Positions 9,656-19,700 of a stretch of DNA of 64,000 nucleotides are shown here, piece by piece (position 1 is the first letter of the stretch; every line of letters begins with the position of its first letter). The DNA is from Rhynchopus euleeides. Taxonomy: Eukaryota; Euglenozoa; Diplonemea; Diplonemida; Diplonemidae. The position numbers and the translations under genes are program-made. The stretch is taken from positions 2,294,001 to 2,358,000 of the forward strand of contig OY723262.1 in NCBI GenBank assembly GCA_963210315.1. The letters run 5' to 3'. Below the pieces are notes generated by a model, which had not been told where the DNA came from, did no database searches, and saw only the letters and a list, made by a program, of their open reading frames with translations.

Positions 9656-12600
9656 CATCCCAAACTTGGGACCCACCGAAAAATGGACCAGATGGTGGTC
9701 CCAAATTAGGGACCGACCAACAAGGCGACCAGATGGCGGTCCCAAATTTGGGACCGACCGAAAAATGGACCAGATGGCGGTCCCAAATTTGGGACCGACC
9801 CATAAAGCGACCAGATGGCGGTCCCAAATTTGGGACCGACCAACAAAGCGACCAGATGGCGGTCCCAAATTTGGGACCGACCGAGAAAGCGACCAGATGG
9901 TGGTCCCAAATTTGGGACCGACCGAGAAAGCGACCAGATGGTGGTCCCAAATTTGGGACCGACCGAAAAATTGACCAGATGGCGGTCCCAAATTTGGGAC
10001 CGACCAACAAAGCGACCAGATGGTGGTCCCAAATTTGGGACCGACCGAAAAATTGACCAGATGGCGGTCCCAAATTTGGGACCGACCCATAAAGCGACCA
10101 GATGGCGGTCCCAAATTTGGGACCGACCCATAAAGCGACCAGATGGTGGTCCCAATTTTGGGACCGACCCATAAAGCGACCAGATGGCGGTCCCAAATTT
10201 GGGACCGACCGAAAAATTGACCAGATGGCGGTCCCAAATTTGGGACCGACCAACAAAGCGACCAGATGGCGGTCCCAAATTTGGGACCGACCGAGAAAGC
10301 GACCAGATGGTGGTCCCAAATTTGGGACCAACCAACAAAGCGACCAGATGGCGGTCCCAAATTTGGGACCGACCCGTAAAGCGACCAGATGGTGGTCCCA
10401 ATTTTGGGACCGACCCATAAAGCGACCAGATGGCGGTCCCAAATTTGGGACCGACCAACAAAGCGACCAGATGGTGGTCCCAAATTTGGGACCGACCGAG
10501 AAAGCGACCAGATGGTGGTCCCAAATTTGGGACCGACCAACATAGCGACCAGATGGCGGTCCCAAATTTGGGACCGACCCGTAAAGCGACCAGATGGTGG
10601 TCCCAATTTTGGGACCGACCCATAAAGCGACCAGATGGCGGTCCCAAATTTGGGACCGACCAACAAAGCGACCAGATGGCGGTCCCAAATTTGGGACCGA
10701 CCAACAAAGCGACCAGATGGTGGTCCCAAATTTGGGACCGACCGAGAAAGCGACCAGATGGTGGTCCCAAATTTGGGACCGACCAATAAAGCGACCAGAT
10801 GGCGGTCCCAAATTTGGGACCGACCAACAAAGCGACCAGATGGCGGTCCCAAATTTGGGACCGACCGAAAAATTGGCCAGATGGCGGTCCCAAATTTGGG
10901 ACCGACCCGTAAAGCGACCAGATGGTGGTCCCAATTTTGGGACCGACCCATAAAGCGACCAGATGGCGGTCCCAAATTTGGGACCGACCAACAAAGCGAC
11001 CAGATGGTGGTCCCAAATTTGGGACCGACCAATAAAGCGACCAGATGGCGGTCCCAAATTTGGGACCGACCAACAAAGCGACCAGATGGTGGTCCCAAAT
11101 TTGGGACCGACCCATAAAGCGACCAGATGGCGGTCCCAAATTTGGGACCGACCGAAAAATTGACCAGATGGCGGTCCCAAATTTGGGACCGACCCATAAA
11201 GCGACCAGATGGCGGTCCCAAATTTGGGACCGACCGAGAAAGCGACCAGATGGTGGTCCCAAATTTGGGACCGACCAATAAAGCGACCAGATGGTGGTCC
11301 CAAATTTGGGACAGACCCATAAAGCGACCAGATGGCGGTCCCAAATTTGGGACCGACCGAAAAATTGACCAGATGGCGGTCCCAAATTTGGGACCGACCA
11401 ATAAAGCGACCAGATGGCGGTCCCAAATTTGGGACCGACCCATAAAGCGACCAGATGGCGGTCCCAAATTTGGGACCGACCGAGAAAGCGACCAGATGGC
11501 GGTCCCAAATTTGGGACCGACCGAAAAATTGACCAGATGGCGGTCCCAAATTTGGGACCGACCAATAAAGCGACCAGATGGCGGTCCCAAATTTGGGACC
11601 GACCCATAAAGCGACCAGATGGCGGTCCCAAATTTGGGACCGACCGAAAAATTGACCAGATGGCGGTCCCAAATTTGGGACCGACCCATAAAGCGACCAG
11701 ATGGCGGTCCCAAATTTGGGACCGACCGAGAAAGCGACCAGATGGTGGTCCCAAATTTGGGACCGACCAATAAAGCGACCAGATGGTGGTCCCAAATTTG
11801 GGACAGACCCATAAAGCGACCAGATGGCGGTCCCAAATTTGGGACCGACCGAAAAATTGACCAGATGGCGGTCCCAAATTTGGGACCGACCAATAAAGCG
11901 ACCAGATGGCGGTCCCAAATTTGGGACCGACCCATAAAGCGACCAGATGGCGGTCCCAAATTTGGGACCGACCGAGAAAGCGACCAGATGGCGGTCCCAA
12001 ATTTGGGACCGACCGAAAAATTGACCAGATGGCGGTCCCAAATTTGGGACCGACCAATAAAGCGACCAGATGGCGGTCCCAAATTTGGGACCGACCCATA
12101 AAGCGACCAGATGGCGGTCCCAAATTTGGGACCGACCGAGAAAGCGACCAGATGGCGGTCCCAAATTTGGGACCGACCAACAAAGCGACCAGATGGTGGT
12201 CCCAAATTTGGGACCACCATCTGGTCGCTTTCTCGGTCGGTCCCAAATTTGGGACTGCCATCTGGTCGCTTTCTCGGTCGGTCCCAATTTTGGGACCGCC
12301 ATATGGTCGCTTTATGGGTCGGTCCCAATTGTGGGACCACCATCTGGTCGCTTTCTCGGTCGGTCCCAAATTTGGGACCACCATCTGGTCGCTTTATGGC
12401 TCGGTCCCAAATTTGGGACCGCCATCCGGTCAATTTTTCGGTCGGTCCCAAATTTGGGACCGCCATCTGGTCGCTTTCTCGGTCGGTCCCAATTTTGGGA
12501 CCGACATCTGGTCGCTTTATGGGTCGGTCCCAATTGTGGGACCACCATCTGGTCGCTTTCTCGGTCGGTCCCAAATTTGGGACCGCCATCTGGTCGCTTT

Positions 12601-12736
12601 ATTGGTCGGTCCCATATTTGGGACCGCCCTCTGGTCAATTTTTCGGTCGGTCCCAAATTTGGGACCACCATCTGGTCGCTTTATCGGTCGGTCCCAAATT
12701 TGGGACCGCCATCTGGTCGCTTTATTGGTCGGTGAA
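9656..12736. repeat. 41-bp satellite array with an internal orientation switch
   Basis: About 62 head-to-tail copies of a 41-bp unit run to 12206, then about 13 copies run in the opposite orientation to ~12736. Each unit contains the 18-bp palindrome GGTCCCAAATTTGGGACC and GCGACCAGATGG, with a variable block (CATAAA, CAACAAA, CGAGAAA or CGAAAAATT). The switch is centred on one such palindrome. Higher-order repeats are visible: ~11127-11609 and ~11619-12101 encode identical conceptual peptides exactly 492 bp (12 units) apart. Because 41 is not a multiple of 3 and the unit lacks stops in several frames, frames of 890-1036 codons are open on the minus strand; I treat them as artefacts. Confidence 0.95.
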
Positions 12737-13025
12737 CATCCTTCAGGATTTTGAAGGCACGTCTCACACCGGTTGGTGCTGTGTCGCATTCCAGGGGATA
12801 GTCCTTCACTTGGGTACGATTCGGCGCGACTGAGTCATCAAGCTTCATCCACCTGCCTCTCATGGTGGCGTTGGATTTTCGCACGCTGCGCCGCATTTTC
12901 ACCCGGCCGAACTCAAAAACCCAAAGTCTACTGAAGATAGTCTGGCCTCTCCACAACATGTGATGGGAAAATGTTGAGGTCGGGCCATGCCAGCCCTGGC
13001 ACGAGATCACTGCTCGTACCTGGGA

Positions 13026-13070
13026 CCACCCGTGTAAAAGTCCCCCCAGGGGGGACTTAAGCACAGGTGG
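13026..13070. repeat. Small palindromic MITE-like unit, CCACCCGTGTAAAAGTCCCC type
   Basis: Inverted repeat CCACCCGTGTAAAAGTCCCCCC / GGGGGGACTTAAGCACAGGTGG, with near-complementary arms and no loop. Related in sequence pattern to 13242-13307 and to 48001-48193. Confidence 0.6.
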
Positions 13071-13241
13071 ACCTAAACACGGGAGTGGGCTGGTCTGGAG
13101 GGTCATCAGGTGGCCGCTAGGCCACCTGGTGCCCTCCAGGTGCTGTCAGAGTCGAAAAGTGGGGTGCCAAAAGTCCATCCGGACCGGAATCACCCCCATA
13201 CGACGGAAGCGGAAGAGGTCTTCTTGGTCTCCACCGTGCCA

Positions 13242-13307
13242 CCCCCGTGTTTAAGCCCCCCCCTGGCCGAAAGTCGCCTCCAGGGGGGGGACTTAAACAC
13301 GGGGGGT
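13242..13307. repeat. Small palindromic MITE-like unit, CCCCCGTGTTTAAGCCCCCC type
   Basis: The arms CCCCCGTGTTTAAGCCCCCC and GGGGGACTTAAACACGGGGG are inverted around a ~14-bp centre. Confidence 0.65.
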
Positions 13308-13737
13308 CCCAGGTACCCCCGAAAATTCACATTGTGTCTACAGTGTGGGGCCCGAAAATCGAGTTTTCGGTGTTGCTTTTCCACATTTGGGGTTCCCAAC
13401 TTCAGGACTGTCGCGCAATTACCTCAAAAGTGGCCGAGAAACCCAGGAATTTCTTTTTTTGAAGCCAATATTTTTTGTCACAGTAGCTTAGCTGAAAAGT
13501 TGGGCGAGTCGTCCACCCTACACATCCCATCCCCGCCTCTTTTTGAGATTCGCTTTGTGGGTTCACCTGCATCTTGAAGTCGCAGCTCTTCCCACAAGAG
13601 GATGTTCCTCCGACATGGGTTGTGAGCATGCCAGGCCTGGTGCCAGCTGCAGTGGATGTCCAGTAATCTCCGATATTTTCCTGCAGCTGCTACGCGAGGA
13701 CACCTGAAGTATCACAAAAACTCTGTATTGTTTCAGT

Positions 13738-13790
13738 GGCCAGTCAGGTTTGTAGTGGGAGCTTCGCCCCCACCACAAACCTGACTGGCC
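13738..13790. repeat. Perfect-type hairpin near the right end of the 7.2-kb element
   Basis: GGCCAGTCAGGTTTGT and ACAAACCTGACTGGCC are exact inverted arms around a short GTGGG/CCCAC extension and GCTTCGC loop. It may be a MITE remnant or a subterminal structure. Confidence 0.7.
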
Positions 13791-13809
13791 CACCTGCCCA
13801 GGACCCACC

Positions 13810-13908
13810 AGTCAGATATGACCGGTCATATATGACCGACCCCCCCTCCGGTCATATATGACCGGCACGTTTTTCGGACCCCTTTTTTTTGGTCATATAT
13901 GACCGGTT
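13810..13908. repeat. Subterminal TCATATATGA palindromes
   Basis: The core GGTCATATATGACCG recurs three times within ~90 bp of the right TIR, with a variant at its left edge. Repeated subterminal motifs are the usual transposase-binding sites of hAT elements, so this is a candidate binding array. Confidence 0.55.
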
Positions 13909-14299
13909 TTTTTCTTAGCGGGAGCACTGTTTTGTTTTGTCCTGCGGACATCAGTTGAGACTGAGTGCAGTTCCCTCCTCCTCTACCACCACAGCCCGTT
14001 TTCCCCACACACGAGTCTCCCGCAAGCCCCACCCCCCCCACCCCTCCTGTTCTGCTGTACATGTGTGGAGAACAGCAAGGGAAGGCCGGGAGGGTCCAAC
14101 CCTGCCATGCCGTTGTTCCTGTGTAGAACGACGTGACACACATGCGGGTCTGTTTCGAGTTTGTCTGACTGTCAGCCCTTTAGAAATATCGCCCCCCCCC
14201 CCCCCTCCGTGGGGCCACTAGCCCCCCCTCGGGGAGGGGGGGCTAGGGGGCTAGGTGCGGGGCCTCTCTTTCTACCCTGTTTGCTGTTCACGGGAGTAT

Positions 14300-14333
14300 T
14301 GTTATGTTCAGTTCCCCACACACACACACACAG
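14300..14333 (+). promoter_or_regulatory. CA-rich tract with candidate 3' splice site before ORF1
   Basis: A (CA)n tract ends in CAG at 14331-14333, 26 bases before the ORF1 ATG. It could serve as a trans-splice acceptor. It is also the left deletion junction in the ORF-less copy at 33.5 kb, where it is fused to the CA tract at 22934-22945. Confidence 0.45.
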
Positions 14334-14358
14334 GAGGAGAGAGGGATACACGGGCAGA

Positions 14359-16743
14359 ATGTCACAGGCCGACCTCCACGGGGTCTCCTCCGGTAACACC
14401 GGTCCCCAGGCCGGTGGCCAACAGGCCGCCCCCCTGCCCCCCCTCGAATTTACAGAGCCTCGCAGATACGAGCTCCAGCCCCTCCCCCCCCTCTACGGCG
14501 CCACCCACGTGCGCGCCATCCTCCAGCACCTCCACTGGGATGCGGTGCTGGACGGATTAGAGGGTGGCGTCGCCGTCCTCGCCGCCGAGCGCCCCCCCAC
14601 CCACGGCTCCCCCCCCACATGGACCCTCACGGTCAACGGGAAGGAGGTGGTCCTGACGGACACGCTGCTCCTCGAGGAGCAGAAGCAGCAGGAGGCGGCC
14701 GCGAAGAAAAAGGCCGAGGATGTAGCCCGCCTGAAGCGGCGCTACGATAGCGTCAGCGAGAGGCTCCAGGCGGAGCGCGCCGACGCAGCGAGAGCGGGAA
14801 GGGCCGCGAAGTCGCAGGCCAGTGGCGCCGTAGGACGGACCGGGCGAGGCGGCGGTGCGGCAGCAGCAGCAAAGCAGCACGCCCAGCAGGCGCAACAGCG
14901 GGTGACCAGGCTCCAGAAGGACCTGGAGAAGATCGCCGGGAGCCTGAGGGAGCTCGGCCACGACCCCGCGCCGACCGCCCCCGACACCGCCGCGGGTGAT
15001 GGTGTGGCCTGGCAATCCGAGATGCTGGGTCTGCGCCGCCTACTGCAGGAGCAGGACGCGCGTCGCCAGCAGTTGGAGGAGCAGGTGGGGCAGTTGCAGC
15101 TGGGTCACAACAACCTAGCTGAGCAGGCGTCGCAGCAGGTGTCGCAGCTGCAGGAACTGCTGGGTTCCCAGGCGCAGGAGCACGGGCTGCACGTGCAGCG
15201 TGTGGGGGATCGCCTCGGCCGCCAGGAGCAGCGGCTTGAGGAGCAGGCGACCCTGCTGCAGCGCCTCCAAGAGCGCAAACCCGCCTCCCCCCCCGCCACC
15301 GCCCCCACGCAGGAAGCAGCGCGGGAGCTGAAGGAAGTGAAGGTGCACCTCCGGAGGCAGGAGGGGTCCCTTGCCAAGGTCGCAGAAGCCCAGCAGTCGC
15401 TGGGCGAGGCCGTCCCCCTCCTCCACAAGCGGGTCGGGGTGCTGGAGCAGGGGGCGAAAGGGGCGGCAGCAGGCGCCGACCTGCAGCGGGTGGCGACCGA
15501 GCTCGCCAGCATGGGTAGCCGCCTGGAAGAGCAGGGCCGTGCGCACGCGGCAGAGATGGCTACGGCGCGGAAGGGCTGGGAAGCCAGCCGCAAGGCCCTC
15601 GAAGACGACATGCGGGGCCAGCTTGCGCAGCGGGACGCCCAGATCCGCCAGGCGCAGGTGGAACGGGACGGCCTCGCAGCCGACCTGCACGAGGCGCGCA
15701 AGGCCATGCTAGGCCTGCAGGGAACAGCGGGTCAGCAGGAGCCCCTGTCCCACCTCCAGGCGCTGCAGCTCCAAGCGGAGGTCGACAAGGTCCGCGCGGA
15801 CCTCGAGGCCCAGCGCGCGCTGGAGCAGCGACGCCTCGACGCCGCGGTGGCAGAGCTGCGCAAGTCGTGGGAGGCGCAGCAGGGGGAAGCCGTGGTGTGC
15901 GACCTGCGGCTGCAGACGGAACGCCTGGGTGTCGCGGTGAAGGACCTGCGGGCCTCCTGCGAAGCCCAGCGCAAGGAAGCCACGGCCGCCCAGCAGCTGT
16001 CGGCGCAGGCGTCCGTGGAGCAGGGGGCACGCCTCCAGGGCCGGCTGGACGAGGTGTGTGGGGAGCTGCGGGAGGCCTGCGAAGCGCAGATGGTGCGCCT
16101 CCAACAGGCCGGAAGGGAGGAGGGCGAGAAGGTGCAGCGCCAGCTGTCACAGCAGGCCAGCGAGCTCGGACAGAGCTGGCAGGGACTGTTGGAGGGGGTG
16201 CGCGACGCAGAGGAGGGCCGGAAGCGGCAGCATCAGGAGATGCTAAGCACGGTGAAGCGGGAGTTAGGCATCGACACGAGAGGGCGGAGTGGGTCCAAGG
16301 GGGCGAAGGGCAAGGCACCGCCGAAGCCCGCGGCCGGTCCGGCTATGGATGCCCCGCCAGCGCCCCCAGCCGCCGCCACCACCCCTTCCTCCTCCACCAC
16401 CACCTCCACCTCCACCTCCACCCCTGCCCCGCCCGGGGACTCACACAGCAAACCAGTGACACCCGTGGCACCCGAGACACCAGCAACAGCGAACGCTGCC
16501 CCTACCCCTGCGCAGCCAGCAGCAGTGCCGCCGGCAGCACCGGCGCCGCCTGCCCAGCCCGCCCCGCCGGCCCCACCTCTCAGAGACCTAGCGCCCACGG
16601 CGGATGCCGGGGATAAGGCCCCACCGGGTAGGGAGGCGGGAGCCAGCAGGAACGGGAGGGTCAGGCAGGCCTCCATCACGGCGTATCTGAGGCCCCGCTC
16701 CAACCGCCTTACTCCCTACCCGCAGAAGCAAGAGGAGGAGTAG
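14359..16743 (+). CDS. Retrotransposon ORF1: long coiled-coil protein with C-terminal PIP-box-like motif
   Basis: 794 residues from ATG 14359 (the frame is open further 5' but upstream sequence is low complexity). Residues ~1-110 are a Pro-rich lead and a small globular-looking region. Residues ~110-620 are heptad-rich, Glu/Gln/Arg/Leu coiled coil. Residues ~645-755 are Ala/Pro/Ser/Thr-rich. The tail contains QASITAYL at residues 770-777 (nt 16666-16689), which fits the PCNA-interacting consensus Q-x-x-I-x-x-aromatic-hydrophobic, in a basic context. Coiled-coil ORF1 proteins of LINEs form trimers and bind RNA; that role is inferred here, as no RRM or zinc knuckle is seen. The stop is a TAG with the same frame continuing open into ORF2. 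Confidence 0.75.
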   Translation: MSQADLHGVSSGNTGPQAGGQQAAPLPPLEFTEPRRYELQPLPPLYGATHVRAILQHLHWDAVLDGLEGGVAVLAAERPPTHGSPPTWTLTVNGKEVVLTDTLLLEEQKQQEAAAKKKAEDVARLKRRYDSVSERLQAERADAARAGRAAKSQASGAVGRTGRGGGAAAAAKQHAQQAQQRVTRLQKDLEKIAGSLRELGHDPAPTAPDTAAGDGVAWQSEMLGLRRLLQEQDARRQQLEEQVGQLQLGHNNLAEQASQQVSQLQELLGSQAQEHGLHVQRVGDRLGRQEQRLEEQATLLQRLQERKPASPPATAPTQEAARELKEVKVHLRRQEGSLAKVAEAQQSLGEAVPLLHKRVGVLEQGAKGAAAGADLQRVATELASMGSRLEEQGRAHAAEMATARKGWEASRKALEDDMRGQLAQRDAQIRQAQVERDGLAADLHEARKAMLGLQGTAGQQEPLSHLQALQLQAEVDKVRADLEAQRALEQRRLDAAVAELRKSWEAQQGEAVVCDLRLQTERLGVAVKDLRASCEAQRKEATAAQQLSAQASVEQGARLQGRLDEVCGELREACEAQMVRLQQAGREEGEKVQRQLSQQASELGQSWQGLLEGVRDAEEGRKRQHQEMLSTVKRELGIDTRGRSGSKGAKGKAPPKPAAGPAMDAPPAPPAAATTPSSSTTTSTSTSTPAPPGDSHSKPVTPVAPETPATANAAPTPAQPAAVPPAAPAPPAQPAPPAPPLRDLAPTADAGDKAPPGREAGASRNGRVRQASITAYLRPRSNRLTPYPQKQEEE
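16741..16743 (+). other. Single in-frame TAG between ORF1 and ORF2 (readthrough candidate)
   Basis: ORF1 and ORF2 are in the same frame. After this TAG the frame is open to 22873 with no ATG until 17143. The following bases are a G run and GC-rich self-complementary sequence (GGGCATCCCGGCC, then AGCGGGGAGG). Translation of ORF2 by stop readthrough would give one ~2.8-kilo-residue fusion. Inference from frame geometry. Confidence 0.6.
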
Positions 16744-19700
16744 GGGGGCGGGCATCCCGGCCAGCGGGGAGGACCCGTGCAAGCGATCGATGTTCCCCCT
16801 GGCCGGGGTGCCGACCATGTCTGGGGACGATGCACACTTGCCGCCGGGCCCCCAGCCGCGCCCCACCCCGAGAAACAGGAGGTCTCGGGGCCGACACAAA
16901 CACCTCCAAATAGAACACCAAATAGAACCCCAACCCCAACATCGCCCCCAACCCCACCTAGACCCAGCCGAGCCGCCGTGTGGGCAGGAGATACCCAGAC
17001 AACGGCCCCGGAGAGCTGGAACCCCGTAGATGTGGCGTCAGGGGCAGGAGAACCCCGGCCCCTCCGTGGGGGGGGACAGGAGTACTCCCCCTCCACCATA
17101 GAGCAGGACGAGCAGTGGCTGACGCAGGCTGCAAGGAGACTGATGGCGCTCCGGGTACCAGTGCCTAAGGATGGCAACTGTCAGTACGCCGGCCTTGCAG
17201 AGCAGTGCGCGGAGTGGACAGCAGAAGGGTTGCGTGCAGCGGTGGCGACATCCATGCGGCAAGACGCAGAGCGCAGGGCCTCGTACGTGCCTGACCACGA
17301 CGACCCGCAAGCTCCTGCATCCTACGACGACTACATCGAGAGACAGACGCGTCTAGGGACATACGGGGACGCGGCCACACTTCGGGTTGCGGCAGAAGTC
17401 CTGGATGCGCAGGTGTGGCTGCTCGCCTCCAACAGCAAGCAATACATGACCCGGTGTGGGAAGGGTGCCAAGGTGCTGGGGCTTACGTGGAGGCCCTTCC
17501 ACTACGATGTGCTTCGCCTTCCCCTGAGCCTGGCCCGGGAGCTAGCTGCGACGCCGGCAAACCAGTGGACTATCCCTGCAGATCTTCCCACGCCCGCCCC
17601 AGCCGCTGCAGGCGGGGCGCGCGCACCTTCAGCCAGCCAAGGACCCACGGCGCCGCCGCCCCTGCGGCGATTGAGGCGCCCTGCACACCAATTATCATCG
17701 CCCGGAGTGCTCAGGGTGGCGACAGCTAACGTAACGTCGCTGCAAACGCACCTCGGCGACGTGGCGGGACTGAAGGCGGATGTTGTGGCCCTGCAGGAAA
17801 CTCGTACGCCGGACCCGAGCAAGGGCACGCACAATGGCTACTTCGCAGCCCACGGCTGGGCTATGCACTGGGGCAAGGGCATGCCCAGGGTCGCAGGCGC
17901 GAACGGCCGCGAACAAACGAAGCCCGGGGGCGTGGCTGTCATGGTGAAGGAGGGCCTGGTCGCACAGGTGGTGCAGCCGAAGACCACGCAGGAAAAGAAG
18001 CTCTACGACAGCACCCGCATGGTACACGTCGTGCTAGCGATTGGAGACGGCAAAACGGCTCTTCACATCCTGTGCGTCTACGGTCACTCGGGGTCCGAAG
18101 TGGGCGAACAGCGGGAAGCCCTCCTGCAAGAGACGCTCGATCACGCAGCTGGCTTGGGACAGGTGCCCGTCCTGCTGATGGGGGACCTGAACACCAACCC
18201 AGAAACCAGCGCTGTCCTGTCCCAGGCGTGCCGGGTGGGCGGCTGGGTCGACGCGGCGACGACGCATGCGGACCTCGCACAGCAGAGAGTGCAGAACACC
18301 TGCTGGGCATCGGAGAACGGCACCCGGCTGGACATCTGCCTAATGAACCCCTGCGCAGCGCCGGCACTGCGTCGAGTCGAGGTGGCAAAGCGGGGAGACT
18401 ACAACATACCCACACACTGCCCGCTCTTCGTCGATCTGGACCTCACTGCCTTCCGCCGCCCCAAAAAGATCTGCATCCTCCCCACCCCTTTCCCTGCGGG
18501 CAAGCCCAAGCTGGGGGACGCTGCAGCAAGAGGGGTGATGCAGGACGTACTAGCAGAGGGGGAACTACGTCACGGAGCGACGGCCGCGCAGCTCCTCCAC
18601 CGAGCTTCCACCTGCGGCGAGCGCTTCCTGAAGCGTGTCCATGTGGGCCACCTGGAGAGACAGGAAGCGGCCTACACGGGCAGGGCGGAGGGCTACCGTA
18701 TGCAGTGGTCGCGGACGGCTACCAAGCACCATCCCGCTTCTGCACGGGGGGCAGGAGACATGAACACCCGGGCGAAGGACGGGCTGCTAGGGAACATTCG
18801 ATGCCTGGTCAAAGAAGGCCTCAAACGCCTGCAGGCAGAAAAACCATACGGCCTCACGAACGGGGAGGAGCACGCCTGGAACGCCGCGAAGAAGCGCCTA
18901 AGGGAGGGCGGCCTCCCCCAGGGGCTGCAAGCGGCGCTGGCGAACACAACCTCGCAGCTGCCAGACCTGGAGATTCTGGAGCAGGCCCTCATCGTCTTGG
19001 AGGGGTCGCAGAGGGGCATGTTTGACAGGCTCCGCGAAGCGAGAATCCGCACCTGGAAGGCGAGGATGCAGAAGGCTTGGACATACGAGGCAGGGCAGGT
19101 GTTTGCGTACCTCGCAGATCGTTTCTGCGCCCCAGCCACCTTCATGCGGCGCGAAGATGGGTCCTTCACGGCCTGCCCCAAGGAGGCGGACGAGCTGCTG
19201 AGAAGCGACACGGCGTGGGGGGGATATTTCCGCAAGTACGCGACAACGCCCGAGCCCCGGTGGGACACCTTCCGCCAGAGATACCTCCGCTTTCTCCCCG
19301 AGACGGCTGACATGGAGTGCAAGACCATCACAGCAGAAGACGTCGGGAAGGCCCTGGCCAAGATGTCCACGTCCACCTCACCGGGCCTGCACGGCTGGAG
19401 GGTCCACGAACTGAGACAACTCCCACACGAACTCCTCAAGCTCTTTGCGGAGGTGTTCAACGAGGTCGAACGATCGGGCGAGTGGCCGGAACAGTTAATG
19501 CATGCCATGATCTGCCTCATCCCCAAGCCTGGCAGCTCAGGCGAGCCTCTATCGCAGCGCCCCATCAGTATCACCCCTGTGCTGTATAGAGTGTGGGCAG
19601 CGATCCGGGTGAAACCGGCACTGAAGTGGTTGGAGACCATCGCACCGGAGGACCTGCACGGCTGCCGGCCTGGCCACGGTGCAGAGGACCTCATCTGGCA

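Larger units (their letters stand above)
12737..13737. other. Non-coding right part of the 7.2-kb TIR element
   Basis: No gene recognised. It holds two small palindromic units, annotated separately, and A/T-rich tracts. Confidence 0.5.
6694..13929 (+). mobile_element. 7.2-kb hAT-like TIR transposon carrying an OTU ORF and a satellite
   Basis: Terminal inverted repeats CAGTGTTCCCGCTAAG (6694-6709) and the complement of CAGTGCTCCCGCTAAG (13914-13929) match at 15 of 16 positions. The flanking 8-mers TTTCGTTT (6686-6693) and TTTTGTTT (13930-13937) differ at one base. The inverted copy at 33.9 kb has the same sequence without the insert and with one 8-mer, so this is a true insertion with an 8-bp duplication. 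CAGTG-type ends plus 8 bp are typical of hAT elements. No transposase is recognised inside. It carries the OTU ORF (7001-8653), a LINE-like 3' tail, and the 41-bp array. The single mismatch in the duplication suggests some age. Confidence 0.85.

Noticed and set aside
9417..12589. Minus-strand ORFs of 892, 961 and 1036 codons across the satellite
   Set aside because: All three frames are open at once because a 41-bp unit without stops cycles through the frames. The peptides are the same repeat in different phase, so this is not evidence of a gene.
9656..12736. CRISPR-like array
   Set aside because: Units are contiguous 41-bp near-identical repeats with no unique spacers, in a eukaryotic transposon.
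15105..15707. Antisense ORFs opposite LINE ORF1 and ORF2
   Set aside because: Arg/Ser/Leu-rich shadows of coiled-coil and GC-rich coding sequence, with no conserved motif.
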